Positions 52,211 to 61,200 of a stretch of DNA of 64,000 nucleotides are shown piece by piece. Numbering within the stretch: position 1 is the stretch's first letter; every line of letters begins with the position of its first letter. Under the pieces are notes generated by a model. That model was not told where the DNA came from. It saw nothing but the letters and a program-made list of their open reading frames with translations, and made no database searches. The stretch covers positions 17,884-81,883 of the forward strand of contig NZ_LWKZ01000008.1 of the NCBI RefSeq assembly GCF_001905005.1. The letters are read 5' to 3'. The DNA comes from Streptomyces sp. CB02923. Its GTDB lineage: Bacteria; Actinomycetota; Actinomycetes; Streptomycetales; Streptomycetaceae. The position numbers and the translations under genes are program-made.

Positions 52211-52834
52211 ATGACCAGCACCCGCATACGCGCCTCCCTGCTCACCCTCCCGCTCACCGCCGCGGTCCTCGGCACCGCCGCAGTTCCCGCCGCGGCCACC
52301 ACCCCTCATCACGCCAAGTCCCTCACCTGCCGCGGGGCAGGCGTCGATCCCGACGCACGCGTCCGCCACCGGGCCGAGACCGTGATCCACGCGCCGCTGC
52401 GTACCACCTGGAAGCTGCAGACCGATGTGGAGCGCTGGCCGTCCTGGCAGTCCCCCGTCACGGCCTCGGAACGCCTCGACCACGGCCCCCTCCGAAGGGG
52501 TTCGGCCTTCCGGTGGACGACCCCGGTACCCCCCAACCCCACACCCGCCACCAGCCTGGACATCACCTCGACCGTAGAGCAGCTCAAACGCAACTCCTGC
52601 ATCCGCTGGACCGGCCCCGCACTCGGCGAAGGGCTGCGCATCGACGGCGTCCACGTATGGAACTTCACCAAGGTCAGCGGCGGCGTCCGCGTGAGCACCG
52701 AAGAAACCCACACCGGCGAGCAGGTCGAATCGGATGTCCCCACCGCGACCCGGATCCTCCGCGAGGGCCTCGAAGGGTGGCTGCGCGACCTGAAGGCCAC
52801 CGCCGAAGCCTGCGCCCACAACCGGCCGTACTAG
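52211..52834 (+). CDS. Secreted SRPBCC-type protein
   Basis: The 207-residue protein has a signal peptide (TSTRIRASLLTLPLTAAVLGTAAVPAAA, cleavage near 29). The mature domain has RAETVIHAPLRTTWKLQTDVERWPSW and QTDVERWPSWQSPVTASERLD, typical of the polyketide-cyclase/START-like SRPBCC fold, which binds hydrophobic ligands. Two cysteines (LTCRGAG, NSCIRW) may pair. AAGGAAG precedes ATG. An exported SRPBCC protein is unusual, since most are cytoplasmic. It is cotranscribed with the membrane protein. Confidence 0.75.
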   Translation: MTSTRIRASLLTLPLTAAVLGTAAVPAAATTPHHAKSLTCRGAGVDPDARVRHRAETVIHAPLRTTWKLQTDVERWPSWQSPVTASERLDHGPLRRGSAFRWTTPVPPNPTPATSLDITSTVEQLKRNSCIRWTGPALGEGLRIDGVHVWNFTKVSGGVRVSTEETHTGEQVESDVPTATRILREGLEGWLRDLKATAEACAHNRPY

Positions 52835-53121
52835 AAACCACGAACCACGACACGTCCTGGCGGAGCGGGCACAAGGAGCCGGAGCGAGGGGCAGGCGGCA
52901 TGGCGCGGCGCGCCTTGTGCACGGTCGCGCCTGGCCGTCGTCTGCCGCACCGGGAAAAACCGGCGGGGCGCGCCGCCCTCGACTGGGCCGACAGCCTGAA
53001 ATCCGAGCCCGTCGGAAGCGCCTCGAAGCCTCAACCGCCCAGGCCGCGAAATCGGGACGAATAGGATCAGCGCGCCGGCCGGAGCGGCGAACACCGCGCC
53101 GACGACACGCAAGGAGCACGC

Positions 53122-54324
53122 ATGACGACGGCGTCCCCGCCGGGCCCGACCCCCGCCCAGGTCACCATGACCCTCGCCGCACTCGCCGCCACGGCGGCGA
53201 CGCCCCACCCGTCGGGCGAGACCCTGGCGGACCAGGCCCAGCGCGCCCTGTCCGGCATCACCGCGCAGCTGAGCAGCTATGCGACCGAGACGGGAAGCAC
53301 CTGGCAGCCGGTGTGGCTGGCACTGAGCCCGGACAACGCGAACCTGGTGTACATCGCCCGTAACCTCGACAGCTCGAACCAGTTCGCCGTGGCCGTACGC
53401 GGCACGGTCGGCAGCCCGACCGACATCATGGAGGATCTCGACGTCGGCACGGTGGTGCCGTTCACCGCCGGAGGGTCACCGTCCCCCGTGGCCGTCTCGG
53501 CCGGCGCCATGGCCGCGTTCACGCAGGTCGTCAACACGCCCGGCATCGCATGGTCGCCCACCGGGCAGATCCCGGGCGACGAGCCCGGCCGGTCGCACAT
53601 CACCGTGGCGCCGGGCACGACGCTCCCCCAGGCGCTGGCCGAACGCACCGCAGTTCGCGCTCATCACCTTCGCCACCCCCACCGCCGGACTGCAGGGCTT
53701 CGCCGACTATCTCGACTCGTTGCCGCTCAGCATGAACCAGCGCTACGTCAACGCCTACGACGTCGTACCGCTCGCCTGGTGCGATCTGCCCGAAGCCGAA
53801 GACTGGTACCCGCCGTCCGAGGGCCCGGTGGCGAACCTGGACGTGAAGGCCCTGCTGTCGGAGATCGACCTGCTCAAGAAGCACAACGTGTACGTGCAGC
53901 CCAGCGCCCAGGGCACCTGCTCGATGAACACGGACTACTCGCTGTACGACCACGAGCTGGTCAACGAGACCCTCGACGACTTCCTGGGCCAGGTCGCGGT
54001 GCAGCATTCCAACTCCGTGTATCTGACGCTGCTGGGCGCCCCCGCCGCCCTGTCCGGGCCGGTGGTGACCGCGGCGCCGTCACACCGCCGCAGGGCGGGC
54101 CCGGTGACCAGGTCTTCATCACCGGCTCGGGCTTCGCTGACGGGGCCACGGTGCAGTTCAAGGAGGACCTCGCGGGCGGGGTCGGCGTCCGGTCCCCGAC
54201 CCTGATCAAGGCGCTGGTGCCGCGCCGGACGCTCTTCGAATCGAGCACGGTGGACGTCACGGTGACGGTCGGCGTGGCCACCACGCCGACCGGCTCGGCC
54301 GACGAGTTCACGTACACCCGTTGA
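53122..54324 (+). pseudogene. Lipase-like gene broken by frameshifts
   Basis: ATG 53122 (AAGGAG six bases upstream) starts a lipase-class-3-like protein. The first frame covers AQRALSGITAQL to HITVAPGTTLPQALA. The next part, NAPQFALITFATPTAGLQGF and the rest, continues in the +1 frame to about 54075, and then an IPT/TIG-like domain (DQVFITGSGFADGATVQF) returns to the first frame. No GHSLGG-type nucleophile elbow is left between the two halves, so a deletion probably took it. Two frameshifts and a missing active site make this a decayed gene. Confidence 0.75.
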
Positions 54325-54417
54325 AGCCGTGTCCGCCCTCGCACAGCGGGGACGGCGCGTGCGGACCGCCCGCCCGTACCGGTCCGGCATTGACGGCCGG
54401 GACGAAAGGCATCAAAC

Positions 54418-54433
54418 TGGATCAGTCACTCCA
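54418..54433. promoter_or_regulatory. TetR operator, copy 1
   Basis: TGGATCAGTCACTCCA is 20 bp before the TetR GTG (54453). It shares TGGATC and TCCA at the same spacing with copy 2 at 57525. TTGACG at 54390-54395 is a fitting -35 box. Confidence 0.6.
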
Positions 54434-54452
54434 TAATATAGGAGGTCTGTCC

Positions 54453-55061
54453 GTGTCTCCCGCCGGCCGTCCCCGCGCCTTCGCCATGGAGGCCGTCCTC
54501 GAATCCGCGATGCTGCTGTTCTGGGAACAGGGCTACGAAGCCACTTCGCTGGCTCAGCTCCGCCAAGCCACAGGGCTGTCCTCCGCGAGCCTCTACGGCG
54601 CCTTCGGCTCGAAGGAGGGCCTCTTCGAGAAGGCCGTCGAGCACTACATGTCCGGTCCGGGCAGCGTCACCGACGCCGTGGCCGACGCGTCGGTGAGCCC
54701 CCGTGAGGCTGTCGCGGGGCTCCTGCACGGGTCGATCACCATGCAGACCGACCCCTCCCACCCCCGCGGCTGCCTGATCGCGCTCGCGGGAACGGTCCGG
54801 GCCCCCGGAGCGGCGGAGGCCAGGGCGCGCAAGGTCGTGGCGGCGCGCCGCGCGACGGACCGGGCGCGCATCAGAGCGTGCGTCGTACGGGGCATCGCCG
54901 CGGGGGAACTCGCCGAGGACGCCGACATCGAAGGGGTCACGTCGATGATCCATGGCTTCCTGCTCGGCGTTTCGACGCAGGTGTGCGACGGCACACCTGC
55001 CCGGGACCTGCACGCGGCGGCCGATGCCGTACTCGCGAACTGGGCGGCGCCGGTGCGCTGA
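54453..55061 (+). CDS. TetR-family regulator
   Basis: The 202-residue protein has the helix-turn-helix at about 20-60: LAQLRQATGLSSASLYGAFGSKEGLFEKAV. The rest is a helical ligand domain with PRGCLIALAG, as in the TetR subgroup that controls exporters and hydrolases. GTG 54453 has GGAGGT six bases upstream. A 16-bp palindrome lies at its promoter, and a near-copy lies before the MFS gene on the other strand, so it probably represses both itself and the MFS/MBL operon. Confidence 0.88.
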   Translation: MSPAGRPRAFAMEAVLESAMLLFWEQGYEATSLAQLRQATGLSSASLYGAFGSKEGLFEKAVEHYMSGPGSVTDAVADASVSPREAVAGLLHGSITMQTDPSHPRGCLIALAGTVRAPGAAEARARKVVAARRATDRARIRACVVRGIAAGELAEDADIEGVTSMIHGFLLGVSTQVCDGTPARDLHAAADAVLANWAAPVR

Positions 55062-55077
55062 CGCGCACCGGCGGGCG

Positions 55078-55121
55078 GCGGACACCTCACCCAATTGCGG
55101 ACACCTCACCCGGTTGCGGAC
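55078..55121. repeat. 19-bp direct repeat
   Basis: GCGGACACCTCACCC plus AATT or GGTT occurs twice, with a third partial copy, in the gap and last codons of the MBL gene. Each copy brings a stop codon (TGA) on the minus strand. Confidence 0.8.
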
Positions 55122-56029
55122 GCACCGTCCGCCGCGTCCGCCCACGGGCGCCAGTTGCCGCCGTCCACGGTGCCCAGTTGCTGATCGGCGAAGTGCACAC
55201 CGAAGCCGAACACCTGGTCCCGGGAGAGGTGCTCCACGAGCTGACGCCGTGAGCGTTCCGCCCCGTGCCGGTCGTGGTCGAGGACCACTTCCCAGTCCGG
55301 GTGCTGGACCTGGGCCGGTGAGTGCATGGCGTCACCGAAGGCCACGACCTGCCGCCCGTCGCCGGAATCGAGGACCCAGGCGGTGTGACCGGGCGTGTGT
55401 CCGGGCAGCGACCAGGCGCGGACACCTTCGGCGATCTCCGTTCCGTCGGCGACGAACGTGATGCGCTCGCCGCCGCCTGCGAGTCGAGGGGCGGACCCGG
55501 CGGTCATGGCGTCCGCCTCGCCCGCGCCGAGCATCCATCGTGCCCGCGGGAACAGGCTCCGGCCGTCTTCGGCCGCGTCGGGCCGGGCCCATCCGGTGTG
55601 GTCGTCGTGCAGATGGGTGAAGGCGACCATGTCGATGTCGGCCGGGTCCACACCGAGGCTCGCGAGGGAGGCGGGCAGGTCCTTGACGTGGTCGAACGCG
55701 TGCTGGAAGTGCTCCAGGTCGTCACCCGAGATACGGCCGTGGCCGGCGTCTATGAGCAGACGCGTGCCGCGCCGCTCGACGAGCAGGGCACCGCATCCCA
55801 TGGCCAGGTGGCCGCCTCCGGTCAGGTGCGTGCGGTGGCCGCTCCAGTCCCCGTCGGCGGACGCGGGGTAGACGCGGGTCGGGATCATCGCGACACCCGC
55901 GTCAGGGACGTAGCTCAGGGTGAGTTCACCGAGGGTGCGTGTCCAGAGGCCGGGCATCCGCGATCCCGAGTCGTCGGGGCTGCTCGTGGAGTCGGCGTTC
56001 GGGGCGGTGTTGTGCGTGTGCGGTGCCAT
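55106..56029 (-). CDS. MBL-fold metallohydrolase
   Basis: The 307-residue enzyme has the metallo-beta-lactamase-fold motif FTHLHDDHTGWARP (HxHxDH), further ligands in LPGHTPGHTAW and FGDAMHSPAQ, and a final histidine in DQQLG or VHFAD. The pattern resembles the lactonase (AttM/quorum-quenching) and glyoxalase-II-like group. It is a soluble enzyme; the substrate could be a lactone. ATG 56029 is preferred over ATG 56113. The MFS gene ends 87 bp upstream of this start, and both are probably controlled by the TetR protein. Confidence 0.8.
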   Translation of the reverse strand: MAPHTHNTAPNADSTSSPDDSGSRMPGLWTRTLGELTLSYVPDAGVAMIPTRVYPASADGDWSGHRTHLTGGGHLAMGCGALLVERRGTRLLIDAGHGRISGDDLEHFQHAFDHVKDLPASLASLGVDPADIDMVAFTHLHDDHTGWARPDAAEDGRSLFPRARWMLGAGEADAMTAGSAPRLAGGGERITFVADGTEIAEGVRAWSLPGHTPGHTAWVLDSGDGRQVVAFGDAMHSPAQVQHPDWEVVLDHDRHGAERSRRQLVEHLSRDQVFGFGVHFADQQLGTVDGGNWRPWADAADGASATG

Positions 56030-56116
56030 GAGGACGTGCCTTTCGTCCGCGTTCGTGGAAGTGTCGGAAGCGTCATTCGCGCGTCTGTTGTTCATGCGCG
56101 CGTCATGCGTCATGCG

Positions 56117-57481
56117 TCATGCGTCATTCGGCCCGAGGGCCGGGGTTGGGGTCGGAGCCGGGACCGAGGTCGGGGTCGGAGCCGCGGCCGAGGTCGACGT
56201 CGGAGCCGAGGCGCTGCCCGCGGCGCCGCCGGCCAGGAGTTCGCGTATCCAGATGCCGACGCCGACCAGGGCGATCACGGCACCAAAACCGCACACGCCC
56301 AGCCACCCCACCAGCGGGTACAGTGCTGCCGCCAAGGCCGAGGAGACCGCACTGCCGGCGAACGCGGAGACCATGAGGGCCGTCGTCACGCGGCTCCGGG
56401 CATGCGGAACCCGGTGGTAGAGCGCACTCTGATGGCTGATCAGCAGGGCCTGCTGGGCGAGGTTGAGCGCCACGATGCCGATGATCAGCGCGGCCAGGCC
56501 GACCGGCCCGCCCACGCCTCCGAGGGCGAGTACGGCCCAGCTGACCGTCAGCAGGACCAGCCCGCCGGTGACCACCTGCCTACCACGACCGCGGTCCGCG
56601 AGCCGCCCCGCCGCCATCGCGGCGGCGGCACCGGCGACCCCGACCAGGCCGAACAGGCCGATGACGGCGGGGCCGTACCCGTACGGCGGGTCGGCCAGCA
56701 GGAACGACGACGCGGTCCACAGGGTCGTGAAGCAGCCCATGCCCACCGCGGCCAGGCCCATACGCCTGCGCAGCAGCGCTTCGGTACGCACCAACGTCAG
56801 CACCGAACGCAGCAGTTGCGGGTACGGCGCGGTCTCCGACGGCGGAACAGGACTCAGGACCAGACGCAGCACGACCGCCAGCACGACCATCAGAACGGCC
56901 GCGACGACGAACACCAGTTGCCAGGCGCCGATCTGGGCGAGCAGTCCGGCGACGGTGCGCGCGACCATGATCCCGATGAGCAGCCCGCTCATGACCGTGC
57001 CCACCACCGTGCCGCGCTCGTGGTCCTGGGCCAGCGACGCGGCCAGGGGCACCACGATCTGCGCCACGGCGGACGTCATGCCGACCACCGCGACCGCGGC
57101 GAGCAGCGGGCCCAGCGAGGGCGCCGCCGCCGCGCCGAGGAGGGCGACGGCACTCAGCCCCAGCAGCACACTGACCAGGCGGCGTCGTTCGAGTACGTCC
57201 CCCAGGGGGACCAGCAGAGCCAGCGAGAGCGCATAGCCGACCTGCGAGGCGGTGACGATCAGCCCGCCGGCCCCCTCGGTCACCCCGAGCGCGCGTGAGA
57301 TCACCGGCAGCAGGGGCTGGGCGTAGTAGATGTTCGCCACCGCCGCGCCGCACACCACCGCCAGCAGCAACACCGTCGCCCGACTCAGCGGCGCACGGCC
57401 GGTGTCCGGCTTCTCCGCAGCCTCCGTCGACGACGTGGAAGGGCGCTCCGCTCCGCGCGGTACGAATTCTGGATCGTTCAT
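56117..57481 (-). CDS. MFS transporter
   Basis: This 454-residue protein has 12 membrane helices. ANIYYAQPLLPVISRALG, PLGDVLERRRLVSVLL and the helix 10-12 region match the first MFS protein (3334-4572), so the two are paralogues of one efflux subgroup. The last 30 residues are an Ala/Pro/Thr-rich tail. ATG 57481 has GAGGA seven bases upstream; a TetR operator copy lies at 57525 and a half-site TGGATCGTTC overlaps the start codon. It probably exports a compound that the TetR protein senses. Confidence 0.85.
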   Translation of the reverse strand: MNDPEFVPRGAERPSTSSTEAAEKPDTGRAPLSRATVLLLAVVCGAAVANIYYAQPLLPVISRALGVTEGAGGLIVTASQVGYALSLALLVPLGDVLERRRLVSVLLGLSAVALLGAAAAPSLGPLLAAVAVVGMTSAVAQIVVPLAASLAQDHERGTVVGTVMSGLLIGIMVARTVAGLLAQIGAWQLVFVVAAVLMVVLAVVLRLVLSPVPPSETAPYPQLLRSVLTLVRTEALLRRRMGLAAVGMGCFTTLWTASSFLLADPPYGYGPAVIGLFGLVGVAGAAAAMAAGRLADRGRGRQVVTGGLVLLTVSWAVLALGGVGGPVGLAALIIGIVALNLAQQALLISHQSALYHRVPHARSRVTTALMVSAFAGSAVSSALAAALYPLVGWLGVCGFGAVIALVGVGIWIRELLAGGAAGSASAPTSTSAAAPTPTSVPAPTPTPALGPNDA

Positions 57482-57524
57482 GCCGTAATCCTCGACGCAG
57501 CCGGTCGCGAGCGTCAACCTGTTT

Positions 57525-57540
57525 TGGATCGAACGATCCA
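57525..57540. promoter_or_regulatory. TetR operator, copy 2
   Basis: TGGATCGAACGATCCA is a perfect 7-bp-arm palindrome 44 bp before the MFS start. It agrees with copy 1 at TGGATC, TCCA and spacing. Confidence 0.7.
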
Positions 57541-57734
57541 CAAGTGAGGAAGCACACGCCCCGGGGCGCCGTTCCGAGGCGCGAGAGCCATCTGCCGTGA
57601 CGGCCGTCCCCCGGTAGCTGCCGCCGCCGCTGCCCCTTCCGCCTCCTCTTCCGCCTGACTACGGCACCGCGCGCACAGCCGCCCCCGCAGAGGCGATGTC
57701 GAGGCCGACGACAACCACACCACCGTCCCAACGA

Positions 57735-57935
57735 CCACGCTCCGAGACCGCGATACCGATCAGCGCCAGCTCCGCGACCCGGTCACGGAGGCTGCACCGC
57801 CTGGAAGAGAACCTGGGCGCACTCGACGTCGAGCTGACAACCGGCGACCTGCACCGGATCGAAGAGACCGCGGCCGACATCCGGATCCAGGGCGAACGTC
57901 TCCCTGAGCAGTTGCAGTCACGGTTCGGCCGCTGA
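57735..57935 (+). pseudogene. Aldo-keto reductase C-terminal remnant
   Basis: The frame reads AIPISASSATRSRR, then LHRLEENLGALDVELTTGDL and IQGERLPEQLQSRFGR. This is the C-terminal 60 residues of aldo-keto reductases, which bind NADPH (RLEENLGALDVEL block). The barrel and catalytic Tyr are missing; no upstream part is found. It is a truncated relic with no function likely. Confidence 0.55.
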
Positions 57936-58000
57936 AAGCCTGCTCCGACTCCTCAAACCGCAGGTCACCACACCGACGATGGCGGCCAGGAAATCCCAAC

Positions 58001-58047
58001 GCTGCCGTTCGTGGAACCGTCTCCGAGACGGTTCCACGAACGGCAGC
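58001..58047. repeat. 47-bp perfect palindrome
   Basis: Two 23-bp arms (starting GCTGCCGTTCGTGGAACC) flank a single base. Such a long perfect inverted repeat in a decayed zone suggests abutting transposon ends or a strong terminator. Confidence 0.85.
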
Positions 58048-58094
58048 ATCCTCTTCCTGATTGTGGAGGACTCCCGGGAGGCCCCTGGAAGGGC

Positions 58095-58338
58095 GCCAAG
58101 GAAGACCGTCCCCAGAGGCAGCCAGTGCGGCACTCCACTCCCCGAGGGCAGCTGCCGATCACGCCGGTACTGCTCAGCGGCCTGCCGCACGAAGACGTAG
58201 CGGTGGCGGAGGAAGCGCGAGCAGTGGTGGCGGAGCAATGTCGAGTTCGCCGCCGCACTGCGGGAGGCCCGCCCGTACCGTCGGCCGAAGGTCCGGTGCC
58301 CGGTCTGCAACGGCTGGTGGGTCGTCGGTGAGGTCTGA
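58095..58338 (+). pseudogene. Zinc-finger-like protein remnant with an amber codon
   Basis: One frame reads CGTPLPEGSCRSRRYCSAAC, then after TAG at 58198-58200 RWRRKREQW and ARPYRRPKVRCPVCNGWW before the TGA at 58336. The cysteine pairs resemble the small CxxC zinc-knuckle proteins of actinomycetes. The in-frame TAG breaks the product. No start with a ribosome site is clear. Confidence 0.4.
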
Positions 58339-58741
58339 GCGGCGAGGGCCTCGACGTCCGCTGGCAGTCGTTCCTGCGCAGGTTCGACATCGAGCACACC
58401 TTCCGGCTGATAAAGCAGCCCCACGGCTGGACCCGCCCGAAACTCCGCATCCCCAAGGCCGGAGACCGCTGGACGTGGCTGATCATCGCCGCCCCTGGGA
58501 GAAGCCGACCGAGCCCGCCCGGCTCACCCCCGCCCGCGTCCGCCGAAGGTTCGGAGCCTCCTCCCGCACCTGTACTGTCCGGTCCGGTCCGGTCCGGTCC
58601 GGTCCGCGCACCGAAACCCTCAACACCCGGACCAGGAAGACCACTGGTCTTGAAGAACCACCGCCCCACAACCCGCTACGACGTCGGGAAAACGACCAGA
58701 CGACCGGACAGCATCACCAAGCGCGACAGCCTCAGAGGTGA
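58330..58741 (+). pseudogene. Transposase C-terminal remnant, frameshifted
   Basis: The DNA reads GEGLDVRWQSFLRRFDIEHT and WTRPKLRIPKAGDRWTWLIIAA, then, after a frameshift near 58490, PWEKPTEPARLTPARVRRRF and a basic tail to the stop at 58741. This is the end of an actinobacterial DDE transposase (NF041680-like, from memory). Residues between are missing and the catalytic N-terminal part is absent. It is an inactive relic. Confidence 0.55.
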
Positions 58742-58952
58742 TCGGTGGCCTTCTGTGCCTGGTGAGCAAGTTCGTTCGCCAGGGGTCAAGGTTGGGCGGG
58801 TTCAGGTCTGGTCGGGGTGTCTCTGATGCGCATCCAGGAGTCTTTCGGTCATCTCTGGTGACCATGACGCATACGTCGGGCTCTGCTGTCTGTACGGGCC
58901 GGGCCGGAGCTTCCCCGGCCGTTGAGGTATCGCCCCTTCGGCCCGTCCGGGG

Positions 58953-59830
58953 GTGAGTGCCGTGGCCCAGACGATCGGAAGCGTGCTACGCGACCGCTTC
59001 AACGTCCTGGTGGACCAGTCCTTGCAGCCCGTCAAGGTGATGACGGGCTGCCAGTTCGCCGCGAAGGACGCAGCCCTGGAGATCGCGCCGCTGCGCGCTC
59101 ACGGCGGGAACATGGCGCTGGACGAAGGCGAGGGGCTGGGGGTGGAGGACTCGTTACGCCTGTTCGCCGAGGAGATAGGCCTGTCGTTCCATACGGTGCG
59201 GACGTATCGGCGAGTTGCCGCCCGGTGACCGAAGGACCAGCGCCAGGGCGGAGTCTCCTTGAAGTGCATCGGATCCAGGCATCGGCGCCGGACACGTACG
59301 AGCTGATCCAGCATCCGCCGGTCAATGAGCGGACAGGGGTGTCCCGGTGGAGCGGGGACACCGCGAAGCGGGTGGCGGGCTGGCCAACCGCGATCCCCTC
59401 TCGGTGGCGGAGAAAGTCGAGGCGATCCGGGACCTCGCGCAGGACGAGCAGGTGGCGGCCTTGGTGGCATGTGGCCCGCTGCACCGGCCGGAGGTCGCTT
59501 TCCGAGCGATGCACGACCCCAAACCCGTGCGCTGGTCAACCAGGCTCAGCTCTGCCAGGCCGAACTCGTCGAAGAAGGCGACGGTGAGGACTGGTGGGAC
59601 GAAAACGACGACGCGGAAGAGAAGGACGGTGTTGTAGATCCTGTCGCGATCGTGCCGGGATTTCCACCGGGCGATCGGGCGATGGAGTTAACGGACTTGA
59701 TCGGGATCTGCCAGGGCTTCGTGACCGGGACGATCCGGCTGGTGCCGAAACTGCCCGGCCGGGAGTTCTCCGAGTCCCAACTCACTTTGGTTCACGGAAT
59801 TTGGAATGTGCAATGTCACAGGTCACCGGA
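58953..59830 (+). pseudogene. DUF6192-like (RacO-like) gene, multiply broken
   Basis: GTG 58953 opens a protein with EDSLRLFAEEIGLSFHTVRTYR, a helix-turn-helix-like block, but TGG to TGA at 59226-59228 stops it. Homologous segments follow in other frames: LLEVHRIQASAPDTYELIQHPP with GVSRWSGDTAKRVAGW, then SVAEKVEAIRDLAQDEQVAA, then ELTDLIGICQGFVTGTI and LPGREFSESQLTLV. The order matches DUF6192-type proteins of Streptomyces mobile DNA, remembered rather than searched. One nonsense and three frameshift changes make it a pseudogene. Confidence 0.6.
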
Positions 59831-59966
59831 TCTGACCCAGGCACGAGCCACACCAGAACTCCCGAGAAGCACGGTGATCAGCGTGCTGGTTCACTCCGCT
59901 GCTAGAGCTCTCTGAAGGACTCCGGAGCTGCCTCGGAGCAGGAGTGAACGCCAGAAGCCGATCTGA

Positions 59967-60689
59967 TCACTCTGTTACGGGCAGGCATTCGGCGAGCAGA
60001 TCGACGATGTCGCGCCAGGCTCGCCGTGCGTGTCGTGGGTGGTAGCCGACGCCCGGGGGTGTGGTGTGGTTGACCGGTGGGTGGTGGAAGGCGTGCAGGG
60101 CCCCGCCGTAGACCACGCAACGCCAGTCGACGCCCGCGTCCCGCATCTCGGCGGTGAACGCTTCCCGTTGCGCGGGCCCCATGATCGGGTCTTCCGATCC
60201 GACCCCGGCCCACACGGGGCAGCGAATGCGTGCCGCCTCGCCCGGCCGGCCCGTGGTCAGTGCGTTGACCGTACCGATCGCGCGCAAGTCGACTCCGTTG
60301 CGACCGAGTTCCAGGGCAATCGCGCCCCCGGTGCCGTAGCCGATTGCGGCGACCCGGTCGAGGTCGGCCCGCGGTTCGGCGCGCAGCACCTCAAGTGCCG
60401 CATGGCCGATGCCCCGCATCCGGTCGGGGTCTGCGAGCAGCGGCATGCAGCGGGCCAGCATCTCCTCGGGGTCGTCCAAATAGCGCCCGCCGTGGAGGTC
60501 AAAGGCCAGCGCCACATACCCCAGCTCAGCCAGAGCATCGGCCCGGCGGCGCTCGACGTCGCTGAGCCCCATCCCCTCAGGCCCGATCAGGACTGCGGGC
60601 CGACGCTCATCACCGGCAGGGAGCGCGAGGTGCCCGATCATCGCGAGACCATCGGCCGGGTATTCGACCGTACGTGTTGTGATCGTCAT
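59967..60689 (-). CDS. Dienelactone-hydrolase-like protein lacking the catalytic Cys
   Basis: The 240-residue alpha/beta protein matches dienelactone hydrolases from the N-terminus (PAVLIGPEGMGLSDVERRRADALAELGYVALAFDLHG, given by its ends) to the C-terminal GSEDPIM and YGGALHAFHHP, which carry Asp and His. The nucleophile elbow, usually GYCFGG, is GYGTGG here, so the active Cys is replaced by Gly. It may be inactive, or may act by another route. ATG 60689 is a sensible start; the gene is alone. Confidence 0.7.
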   Translation of the reverse strand: MTITTRTVEYPADGLAMIGHLALPAGDERRPAVLIGPEGMGLSDVERRRADALAELGYVALAFDLHGGRYLDDPEEMLARCMPLLADPDRMRGIGHAALEVLRAEPRADLDRVAAIGYGTGGAIALELGRNGVDLRAIGTVNALTTGRPGEAARIRCPVWAGVGSEDPIMGPAQREAFTAEMRDAGVDWRCVVYGGALHAFHHPPVNHTTPPGVGYHPRHARRAWRDIVDLLAECLPVTE

Positions 60690-60843
60690 GAGGTTGGACC
60701 GTAGTGACCATCCAGCCAGGTCGGGCCGGTGTTCACCGTCGGCAGAAGGCGGTCCGTCGGTCGCGACTGCACGAGAATTGCATCGGCTCCCCCAATGACA
60801 CCTCGATCTCACAGAGCGTTATAGACCGACGGTTCTGGCATAG

Positions 60844-61011
60844 CTACTCACCTCCTCCGACTCCACGCTCCCAGGCTGCCACCGCGGCCTCGGCCGTGGC
60901 CCTCGGCAACCGCACGGTGACCCGGCCCGCCTGGGACCGGACACACCGTCCAATCGCCGCCAGCGCTTTCGCGTCTTTCCGGTATCTCGCGTACTGCTCC
61001 TGGCTGTCCAC
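60844..61011 (-). CDS. Small 55-aa protein of unknown function
   Basis: GTG 61011 opens a short frame (SQEQYARYRKDAKALAAIGR, then RVTVRLPRATAEAAVAAWER) ending at TAG 60844. It is helical with Streptomyces-like third-base GC. The phrase LPRATAEAAVAAWER resembles small proteins of Streptomyces mobile elements. No Shine-Dalgarno sequence is clear; the frame is closed by TGA 11 codons upstream, so GTG is the first possible start. Confidence 0.4.
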   Translation of the reverse strand: MDSQEQYARYRKDAKALAAIGRCVRSQAGRVTVRLPRATAEAAVAAWERGVGGGE

Positions 61012-61200
61012 GCGGCGAGGCCATACAGAGCTGACGACCCATCACCAACGGATAACCGCGCGAATACGGAACTCACAACTTCGCCGGGGCACCGCTCCGT
61101 TCGGGCCCAGGACAGCGCGCTTACCCGCGAGGTAATCGCCCCCGGCGCGCCGTCCTGCCACGATCGGCGCAGTACGGAACCGGCCGACCGGAAGGACACC

